A stretch of 64,000 nucleotides of DNA from Porphyromonadaceae bacterium (GCA_021372865.1 JAJFTO010000019.1:211268-275267), one strand, 5' to 3'. Positions 1 through 9,692 are shown, counted from the stretch's first letter. Made by a program: numbers and translations. Notes: generated by a model not told the origin, from the letters alone.

Positions 1-1648
1 TGTCAATCTGTTTTACTACCGGAAGGATATCTTTTTTCTTTCTGTAACCGCGAATGACTGTCGGTGCCGCATCGTCCGTCTCTTCTTTCCACAGAGCCCT
101 GGCAATCTGAAAGTCCGAAAAGCCCTGTTGTTTGGCTCTCTTGAGGATTTCATCAAAATCGTTGTTTCCGTTTTTTTCTAAATCCACCGCTGACGGGGTA
201 TACCCTTCCAGCGTTTCAGCTGTCAGCACAATCTGGTAGAGTTTATGAAGAAACCAGCGGTCGATTTTTGTCAGTTCATGAATCTGATCCACCGTATATC
301 CTTTTCGAAAAGCCTTGCTGATCACGAAGATACGTTGATCAGTCGGCTCACGCAATGCTTTGTCGATGTCGTCGATGATGAGCTCCTTATTCTCCACAAA
401 GCCATGCATACCCAGTCCGATCATGCGAAGCCCTTTTTGAATGGCCTCTTCAAAGGTACGTCCGATAGCCATGATTTCGCCGACTGACTTCATGCTGGAG
501 CCGATTTCTTTGGATACACCGCTGAACTTACCCAGATCCCAACGGGGAATTTTTACCACAATGTAGTCCAATGCTGGTTCAAAGAAAGCACTGGTCGACT
601 TCGTAACCGAATTTTTCAGGTCGAAAAGTCCAAATCCCAGTCCCAGTTTGGCCGCGACAAAAGCCAGAGGATATCCGGTTGCCTTGGAAGCCAGCGCAGA
701 AGAGCGGCTCAGGCGGGCATTCACCTCAATCACCCGGTAATCTTCTGATTCGGGATCGAAGGCATACTGCACATTGCACTCGCCCACGATGCCGATGTGA
801 CGGACAATCTGAATGGCCAGCTCCCGCAATTTATGATATTCTGAGTTGGTGAGTGTCTGTGAGGGAGCCACCACAATGCTCTCGCCAGTGTGAATACCCA
901 GCGGGTCGAAGTTTTCCATGTTACAGACCGTGATGCAATTGTCGTATCGGTCGCGTACCACCTCATACTCTATTTCTTTCCACCCTTTCAGCGACTTCTC
1001 AATCAACAGCTGGCCGGAGTAGTTAAACGCCTTGCCAGCAAGCGATTTCAGCTCCTCTGCATCGTTACAGAAACCCGAACCGAGTCCGCCCAGTGCATAG
1101 GCAGCCCGCACGATGATGGGGTAACCCAGCTTGCCGGCAGCTTGCAATGCATCCTCCAGGGTAGAAACGGCAAAACTTTGAATGGTTTTCACGTCGATCT
1201 GATCGAGCTTCTTCACAAACAGATCCCGGTCTTCGGTATCCATGATCGCCTGTACGGGGGTACCCAGCACCTGCAAATCAAATTTTTCAAACACACCGGA
1301 CTGATAAAGAGCAACCCCACAGTTCAATGCTGTCTGTCCGCCAAAGGCGAGCAGGATGCCATCGGGCCGTTCACGGGCTATCACCTTCTCCACAAAGTAA
1401 GGAGTAACTGGTAGAAAGTATATTTTATCGGCCACTCCTTCTGAGGTCTGCACCGTGGCGATATTCGGATTGATCAGGATTGTTTCTTTCCCTTCCTCTC
1501 GCAGGGCTTTCAATGCCTGTGAACCGGAGTAGTCGAATTCTCCCGCCTCACCGATCTTGAGTGCACCCGATCCCAGCACAAGGACTTTACGGATTTCCCT
1601 CTCGCTGTGTAAAATTTCTTTTTTTGGCGCCAATATCTGATCTGTCAT
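1..1648 (-). CDS. carB: Carbamoyl-phosphate synthase large subunit, N-terminal part (runs off window)
   Basis: Reading leftwards from the ATG at 1648, the frame stays open for 549 codons to the window edge. It starts [10 protein letters not shown] and soon shows [20 protein letters not shown], the ATP-binding start of CarB, in the [10 protein letters not shown] version shared with CAD-like enzymes. NPNIATVQT, the [10 protein letters not shown] loop and [19 protein letters not shown] of the first ATP-grasp domain are all present. The enzyme makes carbamoyl phosphate from bicarbonate, ATP and ammonia channelled from CarA, feeding pyrimidine and arginine synthesis. The second synthetase half and the allosteric domain lie beyond the left edge. 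carA is just upstream (29 bp gap), so the two are one operon. Identification is certain; only the 3' part is unseen. Confidence 0.97.
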   Translation of the reverse strand, partial: MTDQILAPKKEILHSEREIRKVLVLGSGALKIGEAGEFDYSGSQALKALREEGKETILINPNIATVQTSEGVADKIYFLPVTPYFVEKVIARERPDGILLAFGGQTALNCGVALYQSGVFEKFDLQVLGTPVQAIMDTEDRDLFVKKLDQIDVKTIQSFAVSTLEDALQAAGKLGYPIIVRAAYALGGLGSGFCNDAEELKSLAGKAFNYSGQLLIEKSLKGWKEIEYEVVRDRYDNCITVCNMENFDPLGIHTGESIVVAPSQTLTNSEYHKLRELAIQIVRHIGIVGECNVQYAFDPESEDYRVIEVNARLSRSSALASKATGYPLAFVAAKLGLGFGLFDLKNSVTKSTSAFFEPALDYIVVKIPRWDLGKFSGVSKEIGSSMKSVGEIMAIGRTFEEAIQKGLRMIGLGMHGFVENKELIIDDIDKALREPTDQRIFVISKAFRKGYTVDQIHELTKIDRWFLHKLYQIVLTAETLEGYTPSAVDLEKNGNNDFDEILKRAKQQGFSDFQIARALWKEETDDAAPTVIRGYRKKKDILPVVKQID

Positions 1649-1676
1649 ATTTTTAATCACTAATGATTTCTGAAAA

Positions 1677-2756
1677 CTATCTTGCAGCCAGCAACTTCAC
1701 AAACTCTTCAAAAAAGAAACGGGTGTCTGTTGGACCCCCTGCAGCCTCGGGGTGAAACTGTACCGAGAAAAAAGGTTTTGTTTTGTGCCGGATTCCTTCG
1801 TTGGTACCATCGTTCATATTGATAAACCAGGGTTCCCATTCATCACCCAGAAGCGATTCATCCACCGCATAGCCGTGGTTTTGCGAAGTGATGAAGCAGG
1901 CATTGGAACCGATCATTCGTACCGGCTGATTGTGGCTGCGATGCCCGTATTTCAGTTTGTAGGTGTTGGCCCCCGCGGCCTTGGCCAGCAGCTGGTTTCC
2001 CATACAAATGCCAAAAACCGGTTTATCCTGATGCATTGCTTTTCGAATATGCTCTACCGTGATTGCACAATAATCGGGGTTTCCAGGTCCGTTGGAAATA
2101 AAGAGTCCGTCGTAATCCATCCCGGTGAAGTCATAGTCCCATGGCACCCTGATCAGATGTACATTTCGTTTGATCAACTCCCTCACAATGTTCAATTTTG
2201 CACCGCAATCGATCAGCACTACTTTTTTCTCTCCATGCCCGTACTCGACCGGATCTTTGCAACTTACCCTTGCCACCAGGTTTTCGCTTCCCGGATCATA
2301 AAAATCGATTTCATCCTCCTCCGCAAAGACGATCTTACCCAGCATGGATCCTTTTTCCCGCAATACTTTTGTGAGCAGACGGGTATCTATACCGAAGATG
2401 CCGGGAACTCCATTCTGTCGCAACCATTCACCCAGCCCTTCCTGTGCATTCCAGTGTGAATAATCGTCGCAATAATCCTGCACGATCAGACCCGACGCAT
2501 GGATGCGTGTGGACTCAAAAAAATCGGAAACTCCGTCTGTTTCGCTTTGTGCGGGAACTCCGTAATTTCCGATGATGGGATATGTGAGTGTTAAAATTTG
2601 TCCTTCGTAGGAGGGGTCTGACAGACTTTCGGGATAACCGACCATTGCTGTACTGAAAACGACCTCCCCCGATGATGCCTTTTCGGCTCCAAACGATTGT
2701 CCATGAAAAACCGTCCCGTTTTCAAGGATCAACCGCACCGGTTTGTATCTGTGCAT
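1677..2756 (-). CDS. carA: Carbamoyl-phosphate synthase small (glutaminase) subunit
   Basis: The 359-residue protein has the CPSase small-chain N-terminal domain ([15 protein letters not shown], residues 9-23; [16 protein letters not shown], 35-50) and a C-terminal class I glutamine amidotransferase domain. The nucleophile is Cys251 in GICMGNQ and the His/Glu pair sits in QFHPEAAGG near the C-terminus. It hydrolyses glutamine and passes ammonia to CarB. It is transcribed leftwards directly into carB. A TATCTTTG box, a possible -7 element, lies about 50 bp upstream of the start. Length and all motifs are ordinary for the family. Confidence 0.97.
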   Translation of the reverse strand: MHRYKPVRLILENGTVFHGQSFGAEKASSGEVVFSTAMVGYPESLSDPSYEGQILTLTYPIIGNYGVPAQSETDGVSDFFESTRIHASGLIVQDYCDDYSHWNAQEGLGEWLRQNGVPGIFGIDTRLLTKVLREKGSMLGKIVFAEEDEIDFYDPGSENLVARVSCKDPVEYGHGEKKVVLIDCGAKLNIVRELIKRNVHLIRVPWDYDFTGMDYDGLFISNGPGNPDYCAITVEHIRKAMHQDKPVFGICMGNQLLAKAAGANTYKLKYGHRSHNQPVRMIGSNACFITSQNHGYAVDESLLGDEWEPWFINMNDGTNEGIRHKTKPFFSVQFHPEAAGGPTDTRFFFEEFVKLLAAR

Positions 2757-2803
2757 AGAATCTCCGTTGTATTGGTGAATTGATACCGTATGATATTAGG
2801 GTA

Positions 2804-2811
2804 CAAAGATA
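2804..2811 (-). promoter_or_regulatory. Putative -7 box (TATCTTTG) for carAB
   Basis: On the minus strand the sequence TATCTTTG fits the Bacteroidota -7 consensus TAnnTTTG, 48 bp before the carA start. No clear -33 TTTG was found at the usual spacing, so this is only a half match. Confidence 0.4.
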
Positions 2812-2878
2812 GAAAAAAATCAGTAAATAGAATAGAGATATCCAATTTATTGAATTGTTTTTTCGTCCAATAATCCAA

Positions 2879-2906
2879 TTGTTATCTCAAAAGATTTTTA
2901 ACTTTG
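2879..2906 (+). promoter_or_regulatory. Bacteroidota-type promoter for the SIMPL gene (TTG-N17-TAACTTTG)
   Basis: A TAACTTTG -7 box (2899-2906) follows a TTG at 2879-2881 with a 17-nt gap. The box ends about 30 bp before the proposed start codon. It overlaps an upstream in-frame TTG at 2904, which therefore cannot be the translation start. Confidence 0.6.
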
Positions 2907-2939
2907 CCGAAACAAACAATAAAAGAGGAGGAGATGATT

Positions 2940-3641
2940 ATGCAAAACCGGATTATTGAAGCTGCTATCCTTGCCATAAGTTTGGTGGTAACGGGTATCA
3001 TACTAAGCGCTGCTTTCAACAACTTCACAGATCGTGACCGTTTGGTAACAGTGAAGGGGCTTGCCGAGATGGAGGTACCCGCTGACAAAGTGATTTGGCC
3101 TTTGATGTATAAAGATCTCGGAAATGATATGGCTACACTTTATACCAACATTCAAAGCAAAAACAAAACCATCATCGATTTTTTACAGTCAAATGGTATC
3201 ACCCGAGAGGAGATCAGCGTTGCTCCTCCCGAGATCATCGATATGGAGGCGGAACGATATATAAATCAGGCCATTCAATATCGATACAATGCAACCTCGG
3301 TCATTACCGTTACTTCTTCCAATGTGGACAAAATACGCAAATTGATTTCTGAACAGACAGAATTGCTGAAACAGGGAGTAGCCATTACCGGTGGCGACTA
3401 CCGTTATAATACGCTCTATGAATTCACCGGGCTAAACGACATAAAACCGGGAATGATTGAAGAAGCAACCAAAAATGCCCGTGAAGCAGCAGAAAAATTT
3501 GCAATGGATTCGGGCAGTAAATTGGGCAAAATACGCAATGCATCGCAGGGACAGTTTACAATTACCGACCGGGATGCGAACACTCCCTACATTAAAAATG
3601 TACGGGTAGTGACCACCGTAAATTATTATCTCAAAAAATAA
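2940..3641 (+). CDS. SIMPL-domain (DUF541) exported or membrane-anchored protein
   Basis: About 233 residues. After a hydrophobic N-terminal segment (residues ~4-23, IIEAAILAISLVVTGIILSA), the rest reads as a SIMPL/DUF541 domain: LVTVKGLAEMEVPADKV, a central VTSSNVDKIRKLI, and the C-terminal ATKNAREAAEKFA with a final VRVVTTVNYYL strand. The family (BP26/YggE-like) is periplasmic or surface and its biochemical role is poorly defined. The frame is open from a TTG at 2904, but that codon lies inside the -7 promoter box. An AGGAGG-like stretch favours ATG 2940, with ATG 2934 as the alternative. It is a single gene between the carAB promoter and the convergent gal region. Confidence 0.85.
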   Translation: MQNRIIEAAILAISLVVTGIILSAAFNNFTDRDRLVTVKGLAEMEVPADKVIWPLMYKDLGNDMATLYTNIQSKNKTIIDFLQSNGITREEISVAPPEIIDMEAERYINQAIQYRYNATSVITVTSSNVDKIRKLISEQTELLKQGVAITGGDYRYNTLYEFTGLNDIKPGMIEEATKNAREAAEKFAMDSGSKLGKIRNASQGQFTITDRDANTPYIKNVRVVTTVNYYLKK

Positions 3642-3698
3642 ACATCGGCGCCTGACCGATATTAATAAGTGCGATATAAATACCGGCCGGCTGTTATC

Positions 3699-4391
3699 TC
3701 AGAGAGAGAAGCGTTTGCCTGTCTTCAGAAATTTCTCGTATTTTTCCGGATTAAATGAATAGAAAAAAGCTCCCCGTTTGGAGTTCTCTTTATCTTTCAC
3801 TTCGAGCCTGTCGAGAATATCCATTGAGGCCAGCTTCTTTCTGAAATTCCTTTTGTCCAGGGGCATCTGGTATATTGTCTCATAAAGATCCTGCAGCGAG
3901 GGAAGTGTAAACTTTGCGTCGAAAAAATTAAAAATCAATGGTTCCTTTGATACTTTGTATTGCAATAGCATCAGCGCATCACCGACCATCCGGTTGTGGT
4001 CGAAGACCAACCTGGGTAACTCATTGATATTGGTCCAGCGGGCATCGAAATTTTGAGCAGGCGAGGTATTGAACTTTTCGATCTGTACCAATGCATAAAA
4101 TGCCACCGAAATGACCCTGCCTCCACTGTCTCTGTTCTTCTCTCCATAGGCACCCACCTGTTCCATGTAAATACCTTTCTGTTGTGTGTAGCGATAGAGC
4201 ACCTTCTCAGCAGCTTCGTTGAGGCTTTCGTTTTCTTCCATGAACCCTCCCATGAGAGACCATTCGTTTTTCAGCGGTTCCACTGGGCGTCGGGTAAGCA
4301 GTACGTGCAGTTCTCTTTCATGGAATCCAAAGATAATGCAATCCACTGCGATTAAAAAATGATCGTTGTTTTGGTAATAATTTGCTGTCAT
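3699..4391 (-). CDS. Nudix-fold transcriptional regulator (NrtR/AraR-like), likely galactose regulator
   Basis: About 230 residues from ATG 4391. Residues ~1-140 form a Nudix-like domain (FLIAVDCIIFGF, LLTRRP, GGFMEENESLNEAAEKVLYR) and the C-terminal ~80 residues a winged helix (LPSLQDLYETIY, FRKKLASMDIL, RGAFFYSFNPEKYEKF). The Nudix box is degenerate: the catalytic REUxEE part reads EKVLYR, so hydrolysis is unlikely and ligand sensing is the better guess, as in the Bacteroides arabinose regulator AraR. It lies behind the gal operon, which makes a galactose regulator the best inference. The open frame extends upstream to 4496, but that stretch contains the galK terminator, so the start is at 4391 (or 4397). 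Confidence 0.85.
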   Translation of the reverse strand: MTANYYQNNDHFLIAVDCIIFGFHERELHVLLTRRPVEPLKNEWSLMGGFMEENESLNEAAEKVLYRYTQQKGIYMEQVGAYGEKNRDSGGRVISVAFYALVQIEKFNTSPAQNFDARWTNINELPRLVFDHNRMVGDALMLLQYKVSKEPLIFNFFDAKFTLPSLQDLYETIYQMPLDKRNFRKKLASMDILDRLEVKDKENSKRGAFFYSFNPEKYEKFLKTGKRFSL

Positions 4392-4429
4392 AGGCATAGA
4401 AGGCAAAGAAAGGTTGATTCTTTGATGGT

Positions 4430-4478
4430 AAAAGAAAAAAGAAAAAAGGGAAGCAGGTACCACGCGGTATCCTGCTTC
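4430..4478 (-). terminator. Rho-independent terminator of the galactose operon
   Basis: On the minus strand, about 25 bp after the galK stop, GAAGCAGGATACC pairs with GGTACCTGCTTC (4 nt loop, one bulged base). It is followed by CCTTTTTTCTTTTTTC. This is a strong intrinsic terminator lying between galK and the Nudix regulator gene, so the regulator must be transcribed from its own promoter or by read-through. Confidence 0.85.
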
Positions 4479-4501
4479 CTGCTTATTTTTTGACAACAGG
4501 G

Positions 4502-5650
4502 TCAGAGTCTGCGTGCTCCGTCACTGATGACTACGTCGTACACTTTCGGCTCATGGCCGTATTTGGCACTGAACTGTGTTTTGGCATCCCGGATAAAAGA
4601 ATCGTAAAGCTCGTCTTTCACCAGATTGATTGTACATCCACCAAAGCCACCACCCATTACGCGTGAGCCGGTTACACCGTGTGCACGAGCCACGTCGTTG
4701 AGAAAGTCCAGTTCTTCGCAGCTTACCTCGTAAAGTTTACTCATGCCATGATGCGTTTCATACATCTTCGCACCAACTGTTTCGTAGTCTCCACGTTCAA
4801 GTGCGTCACTCACGTCTCTCACCCGTTGGGTCTCCTCAATCACGTACTTTGCACGCATGTAATCCTCTTCTGATATTTCGCCCTTCACTTCGTCGAGCAT
4901 CCCCAGTGTGGCATCACGGAGAAACTCCACTTCGGGATGACGCTTAGCAATGGTGCGTGCAGCATGTTCGCACGATTCGCGACGTTTGTTGTAGGCCGAA
5001 GAGGCCAGTTCGTGTTTCACCACCGTGTCGAGCAACACCAGCCTGTAGCCTTTAGGATCGAATGGGAAATAGGCATATTCCATTGATTTGGTGTCAAGAC
5101 GGATCAGATGGCCCTTCTTTCCGAAGATGGATGCAAACTGATCCATGATACCACACTTTACACCCACGTAGTTGTGCTCTGTGCTTTGCCCAATGCGGGC
5201 CAGTTCAAATTTGTCGATGCCCAGATTCAACAGGTCGTTCAGCGCAAAGGCAAACGTACTCTCAAGCGCTGCCGAGGAAGACATTCCTGCTCCCAAGGGC
5301 ACATCACCCGTGAAAACGGTATCAAATCCTTTCACGGTACCCCCTCGTTTGATTATTTCGCGGCAAACGCCGAATATATATTTGGCCCATCCTTCCTTTG
5401 GAAGGTCTTCTTCATTGAGTCCGAACTCCGAGCTTTCATCCAGGTCGATCGCATAAGCTCTCACCTTGTCGGTTCCATTAAAACGAATGGCCGCAGTCAT
5501 TCCTTTATCTATGGCACCCGGAAACACAAAACTGCCATTGTAATCGGTATGTTCCCCAATAAGGTTTATACGTCCCGGGGAAGCGTAAATTTCGGGTAGT
5601 TCATTCCCGTAAAACTTTTGAAAAATTTCAGTGATTTTTTCTGTGGTCAT
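4502..5650 (-). CDS. galK: Galactokinase
   Basis: The 382-residue GHMP kinase has the galactokinase signature GRINLIGEHTDYNGS at residues 26-40. The ATP-binding GHMP motif GAGMSSSAALES lies near residue 120, and a C-terminal GSRMMGGGFGG-type loop reads GSRVMGGGFGGCTIN. It phosphorylates galactose to galactose-1-phosphate, the first step of the Leloir pathway. It is the last gene of galM - permease - galK and is followed by a terminator. A long hairpin (5688-5729) separates it from the permease gene. No galT or galE is seen in the window. Length is normal for the family. Confidence 0.97.
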   Translation of the reverse strand: MTTEKITEIFQKFYGNELPEIYASPGRINLIGEHTDYNGSFVFPGAIDKGMTAAIRFNGTDKVRAYAIDLDESSEFGLNEEDLPKEGWAKYIFGVCREIIKRGGTVKGFDTVFTGDVPLGAGMSSSAALESTFAFALNDLLNLGIDKFELARIGQSTEHNYVGVKCGIMDQFASIFGKKGHLIRLDTKSMEYAYFPFDPKGYRLVLLDTVVKHELASSAYNKRRESCEHAARTIAKRHPEVEFLRDATLGMLDEVKGEISEEDYMRAKYVIEETQRVRDVSDALERGDYETVGAKMYETHHGMSKLYEVSCEELDFLNDVARAHGVTGSRVMGGGFGGCTINLVKDELYDSFIRDAKTQFSAKYGHEPKVYDVVISDGARRL

Positions 5651-5687
5651 ATTACAAATTATAAAAGAGTCTGCCTTTCCTGTTTCA

Positions 5688-5729
5688 TGTCGGAAATAGT
5701 CCGTTCTTTCTTCAGGAATATTTCCGACA
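5688..5729 (-). promoter_or_regulatory. Long intercistronic hairpin between sugar permease gene and galK
   Basis: TGTCGGAAATA (5688-5698) and TATTTCCGACA (5719-5729) form a perfect 11-bp inverted repeat with a 20-nt loop. It lies in the 121-bp gap between permease and galK. There is no poly-U run right after it in the direction of transcription, so it is not a standard terminator. mRNA processing or stabilisation, or partial attenuation that lowers galK relative to the permease, are possible. Confidence 0.6.
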
Positions 5730-5771
5730 CTTAACTATTCTGACAGACCCAAATGTTATTTTACAAATATT

Positions 5772-7067
5772 TTATTCTTTTACAGTATCTTCTTCTGTAA
5801 CTACAATGTTGGTATTTACATTTTTAGAACCCACAACGGCATAATAAAGCAGATAAACCAAGCCGGCAATCACCAGCCAGTAGCTATTCAGGAAATCTGA
5901 ATTGTCGGCAATCAATCCTTGCAAATAAGGAAGAATACCGCCACCGCAAACCATCACCATAAATATACCGGACGCCATTTCGGTGTATTTGCCCAATCCT
6001 TCCACTGCCAGATTGAAAATACTACCCCACATGATGGAAGTACACAAACCGCCCAGTACGAGGAAGAACACTTTAATCGGCACGACTGCGCCAAACAAGC
6101 TGATAGAAAATCCTGCAGGAATGAAAATAGCCAACAGAACCAGCAAAACGCCGATTGCAGAAGTGGTGGCGAGCATGGCCTTGCTCGATACTTTTGCCCC
6201 AATGGAAGCACCCACCAGTCGTCCTGCAAGCATAAGAAGCCAGTAGAGTCCCACAATTGATCCAGCCACGCCGGCAGCGATACTCAAGCCACCTCCAGCA
6301 ACATCCGTAGTCATATAAAGATTGGCAATGTTTGGTATTCCCACTTCCACACCCACATAGATGAAGATAGCCACGATACCGAGTACAAAATGACGGAACG
6401 AAAGTGCGCTGTGTTCGTCTTTCACCTTCACCGTATTTTTCTTGTTGCGCGTAACTTCGAGACGTGGTTCAGGTATTTTCACAGCCAGAATCACAATGAA
6501 AGCGAAGGCGAAGATACCCATTGCCAGGAACAGTACCGGGTTTGCGTCGCTGATGGCAGCCCGGGCAACATCACCCATCAAATAACCCACAAGGATAGGA
6601 ACGATGGTAGCACCGATAGAATTGATGGCACCACCAAACTGAATCAACTGATTTCCTTTATTTCCGCCACCACCCAGGGTATTCAACATGGGGTTTACCA
6701 CAGTATTCAACATACACATGGAAAAGCCCGAGATGAAAGCGCCGGTCAAATAGACACCAAAGCTGGCCACCGTTCCGGAAAGGAAGGTGATAGCCACCCC
6801 GATGAATCCTATGGCCACGGCCATCAGTGAAGTAAATTTATATCCTTTTCTTTCCAGGATCATTCCGGCTGGAATTCCCATGAAGGCATAAGCGATAAAG
6901 TTTGCAAGGTTTCCCAATTGGGACATGGCGTTGCTCGCGCCGAACTGGTTCTTTACAATAACTCCCATCGGATTTTGTAATCCTGTCACGAAGGATATCA
7001 TAAAAAACAACATGATCATCACCGCAATGGGTAATGCATAATTTTTCTTTTCTGTCGCTGGGCTCAT
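5772..7067 (-). CDS. Glucose/galactose-type MFS permease (FHS family)
   Basis: The 431-residue protein has about 12 hydrophobic segments and motifs of the fucose-galactose-glucose:H+ symporter family (FFMISFVTGLQNPMGVIVKNQFG near the N-terminus, GIPAGMILERKGYK, GNQLIQFGGAINSIGATIVP). It sits between galM and galK, so galactose (and perhaps glucose) uptake across the inner membrane is the clear inference. Substrate choice between glucose, galactose and fucose cannot be settled from sequence alone, but no fucose genes are nearby. It is separated from galM by 90 bp. Confidence 0.9.
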   Translation of the reverse strand: MSPATEKKNYALPIAVMIMLFFMISFVTGLQNPMGVIVKNQFGASNAMSQLGNLANFIAYAFMGIPAGMILERKGYKFTSLMAVAIGFIGVAITFLSGTVASFGVYLTGAFISGFSMCMLNTVVNPMLNTLGGGGNKGNQLIQFGGAINSIGATIVPILVGYLMGDVARAAISDANPVLFLAMGIFAFAFIVILAVKIPEPRLEVTRNKKNTVKVKDEHSALSFRHFVLGIVAIFIYVGVEVGIPNIANLYMTTDVAGGGLSIAAGVAGSIVGLYWLLMLAGRLVGASIGAKVSSKAMLATTSAIGVLLVLLAIFIPAGFSISLFGAVVPIKVFFLVLGGLCTSIMWGSIFNLAVEGLGKYTEMASGIFMVMVCGGGILPYLQGLIADNSDFLNSYWLVIAGLVYLLYYAVVGSKNVNTNIVVTEEDTVKE

Positions 7068-7157
7068 AATTTAATTCAATTAAAATTTTTATTTATATTT
7101 ACAAAAAGTTCAAAATTAATTATCGACACAATCCATACCTTCAGCATTCACACAAAA

Positions 7158-8234
7158 TTACAGGGAGAATCTGAATGTCGTTCTCGACTCAAACAACTCA
7201 TCCGGCCGCAGAATCACTGAAGGGTATGCAGGTTTGTTGATACTGTCGGGAAAATGTTGTGTTTCGAAACAAACGGCAGCTCTTTGGGGGTAGCGATGTC
7301 CTTTTTTGGCTGTAAAACTACCGCTCATCCAGTTTCCTGTATATAGCTGCATGCCCGGTTCGGTGGTATATATCTCCATCTTAATCCCTGTTTTGGGTGA
7401 TTCGCAGATACCGGCGTAGGTATATTCGTTGCTGGCAACAGGTTTATTTAATACGTAGGTATGATCATATCCTTTGCCGAAATGCAGCTGTTCGAAATCA
7501 TCGTCAATCCGGTCGCCAATGGCAAACGGCCTTGTAAAATCCATGGGGGTATCTTTTACCGGCGCAGGATCTCCATAAGGAATGGCTGTGGCATCGGTAG
7601 GCAGATAGTAATCGGCATTGAGCGTGAGCAGATGATCACCTATATAGGAATCACCTTCACCCGAGAGATTGAAAAAGGAATGATTTGTCAGATTCAGGAT
7701 GGTTGTTTTATCGGTGGTAGCCCGGTAATAAAGTTCAAGTGAATTGTCGTCGGTCAGCGTATAAATTACCGTCACCGACAGATTGCCTGGAAAGCCTTCT
7801 TCACCGTCGGGAGACAAATAAAAAAGTTCTATGCTGTTGCGGGTCACATTTTTTACATCCCAGACGACCGCATTGTAACCTTTTATTCCTCCGTGAAGTG
7901 AGTTCGGGCCGTTGTTTACGGCCAGTTTGTATTCCTTGCCTTCCAAAGAAAAGCGGCCCCCGGCAATTCTGTTTGCTGTGCGACCGCATACTGCCCCGTA
8001 GTAGGGTTCTGTGGAAGTGAGGTATTCATCTATTGAAGGATATCCCATTACCACATCGGTAAAATTGCCCTCTCTGTCGGGCACCATTAACGACACTATT
8101 TTCGCTCCGTAGTTGGTAACGGTGACTTCACACCCGAGATTGTTTGTCAGTGTGTATAATCCGGTTTGCTTGCCATCTACTGTTTTTTCAAAAGCTCCAA
8201 CCAGCAAACCGGATTTGCTATACATTTCGTTCAT
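7158..8234 (-). CDS. galM: Aldose 1-epimerase (mutarotase)
   Basis: The 358-residue protein has galactose mutarotase landmarks: TNYGAKIVSLMVPDREG near residue 40, CGRTANRIAGGRFSLEG, NSLHGGIKGYN with the catalytic-type His, LTNHSFFNLSG, and the Glu-containing GMQLYTGNW region. It interconverts beta- and alpha-galactose before GalK. It is the first gene of the gal operon. A palindromic candidate operator lies about 60 bp before its start. No signal peptide is seen, so it is probably cytoplasmic. Confidence 0.95.
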   Translation of the reverse strand: MNEMYSKSGLLVGAFEKTVDGKQTGLYTLTNNLGCEVTVTNYGAKIVSLMVPDREGNFTDVVMGYPSIDEYLTSTEPYYGAVCGRTANRIAGGRFSLEGKEYKLAVNNGPNSLHGGIKGYNAVVWDVKNVTRNSIELFYLSPDGEEGFPGNLSVTVIYTLTDDNSLELYYRATTDKTTILNLTNHSFFNLSGEGDSYIGDHLLTLNADYYLPTDATAIPYGDPAPVKDTPMDFTRPFAIGDRIDDDFEQLHFGKGYDHTYVLNKPVASNEYTYAGICESPKTGIKMEIYTTEPGMQLYTGNWMSGSFTAKKGHRYPQRAAVCFETQHFPDSINKPAYPSVILRPDELFESRTTFRFSL

Positions 8235-8292
8235 GTAATTTCTTGGTTTTAAATAATAAGATATTGATGAAGATTGATCTTGTATAAAATTC

Positions 8293-8307
8293 GTGTAAAA
8301 TTAACAC
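8293..8307. promoter_or_regulatory. Candidate operator of the gal operon (GTGTAAAATTAACAC)
   Basis: A 15-bp near-perfect palindrome (6 of 7 base pairs) lies 59 bp upstream of galM. The half site GTGTAAAA recurs inverted as TTTTACAC at 8354-8361, near the end of the upstream gene. Binding by the Nudix-like regulator at the other end of the operon is an inference from position only. Confidence 0.4.
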
Positions 8308-8378
8308 AGATTTTGTGAATGTCCTAAAAAAAAATTGTGTTATAAAACATAAATTTTACACGCTAAAACTTCGTCATT

Positions 8379-9692
8379 CTAATCTTTCACTTCATCAACA
8401 TCTTTTATCTTTTTTGTTACTAATATTTTATCTATTTTATTTCCATCGACATCCACTATTTCAAAATGGAGTTTGTCATAATCAAATTTGTCACCCACAC
8501 TGGGAATCTTGTTGATGCATGCAAAAACAAATCCTGCCACCGTGGAATAGTCGATCTTGTCGAAATCAACTATGAAGTCCTCATCCAGTTGCGTCAGTAT
8601 CTCAATGGGAGCCTCTCCGCTGACCAGCGCAGACTGATCGTCGCGCATAAAAAGGAGCGGTTCGGCACCGGCATCGTCAGTCTCTTCAGGTATGGTTCCC
8701 ACGAGGTTTTCGAAAATATCGTGCATGGTAATGATGCCATCAAGGCTGCCATATTCATCCACCACCACAGCCACAAACTTGTGGTTATTTTTGAAGTTCT
8801 CCAGTACCTTTTTGGCACGAAGTGTATTGGGAACGATGATCGGTTCGATGATCAGATCTTCGATCTCAAATCTTTCACCCGTATTTAACCTTAGCAAAAA
8901 GTCGCGCATCGAGATAATGCCTGCAAAGTCATCGATTTGTTTTCTGCAGGCAAGTATTTTACTGTGCTTTGTCTGCAGAAGATCACGGATGACCGTTTCC
9001 CGGTTTTTGCTGATGTCCACCCACTCCACATCGGTGCGATGTGTCATCAGGTGTATTGCCCTTTTGTCGGAAAAGTAAAATACCTGTTCGTGTATAATAT
9101 TTTCTTCCACATCGATGATCCCTTCGTGTGAGGCAGTTTTCAGCATGGCACGTAATTCCATTTCAGAAATCACCTCATTTTTTGGTTTCAGGCCGATCAG
9201 CCTGGCGATAAAGCTGGTGGAAATTGCCAGCAACTTCACGAAAGGGAAAAAGATGATGCTCACCACATGTATTGCGGGAGCAACGGCGATGGCCATTTTC
9301 TCCGAGTTGTTCAGTGCGATTGTTTTGGGTACCAGTTCACCAATTACGATAGAGACATAGGTGATCAGGAAGACCACAATCACCATTGAAATAGCCTCAG
9401 AAAAAGGTGCGGTGGCAGTAAATTGTTCGAAGAAAGGAATCAGGTATACAGCAAAAGCCTGCCCTCCGAATGCTCCGTTGATGATGCCAATCAGCGTAAT
9501 TCCCACTTGTACAGACGACAGAAAATTGTCGGGATCAGCTTGCAATCTGAGTGCTCGAACGGCTCCCTTTTTTCCCAGTCGTCGTTCCTTCTCCAGCTTA
9601 TTCTTCCTTGCGGAGACAATCGCAATCTCCGAAAGGGCAAAAAATCCGTTGAGCAGGATCAGCAGAAAAACAATGATGACATCAATCCACAT
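8379..9692 (-). CDS. CNNM/CBS-domain membrane protein (CorC/HlyC type)
   Basis: The 437-residue protein has an N-terminal CNNM (DUF21) membrane domain with 3-4 hydrophobic segments (VIIVFLLILLNGFFALSEIAIVSARKNKLE). Two CBS domains follow in the middle (HRTDVEWVDISKN..., IIEPIIVPNTLRAKKVLENF), and a CorC_HlyC C-terminal domain ends it (VSGEAPIEILTQLDED, TVAGFVFACINKIPSVGDKF). Relatives act in Mg2+/Co2+ efflux or membrane damage resistance; the old hemolysin label is historical. It follows the nucleotidyltransferase gene by 31 bp, probably in one operon. Confidence 0.9.
   Translation of the reverse strand: MWIDVIIVFLLILLNGFFALSEIAIVSARKNKLEKERRLGKKGAVRALRLQADPDNFLSSVQVGITLIGIINGAFGGQAFAVYLIPFFEQFTATAPFSEAISMVIVVFLITYVSIVIGELVPKTIALNNSEKMAIAVAPAIHVVSIIFFPFVKLLAISTSFIARLIGLKPKNEVISEMELRAMLKTASHEGIIDVEENIIHEQVFYFSDKRAIHLMTHRTDVEWVDISKNRETVIRDLLQTKHSKILACRKQIDDFAGIISMRDFLLRLNTGERFEIEDLIIEPIIVPNTLRAKKVLENFKNNHKFVAVVVDEYGSLDGIITMHDIFENLVGTIPEETDDAGAEPLLFMRDDQSALVSGEAPIEILTQLDEDFIVDFDKIDYSTVAGFVFACINKIPSVGDKFDYDKLHFEIVDVDGNKIDKILVTKKIKDVDEVKD

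Noticed and set aside
890..1414. 174-codon frame opposite carB
   Set aside because: It lies antisense to a clear carB reading and has no protein-family features.
2904..2939. TTG start for the SIMPL gene
   Set aside because: The TTG is part of the TAACTTTG -7 box, so it would not be in the mRNA.
4392..4496. N-terminal extension of the Nudix regulator
   Set aside because: The stretch contains the galK terminator hairpin and its U-run; conserved sequence starts at 4391.
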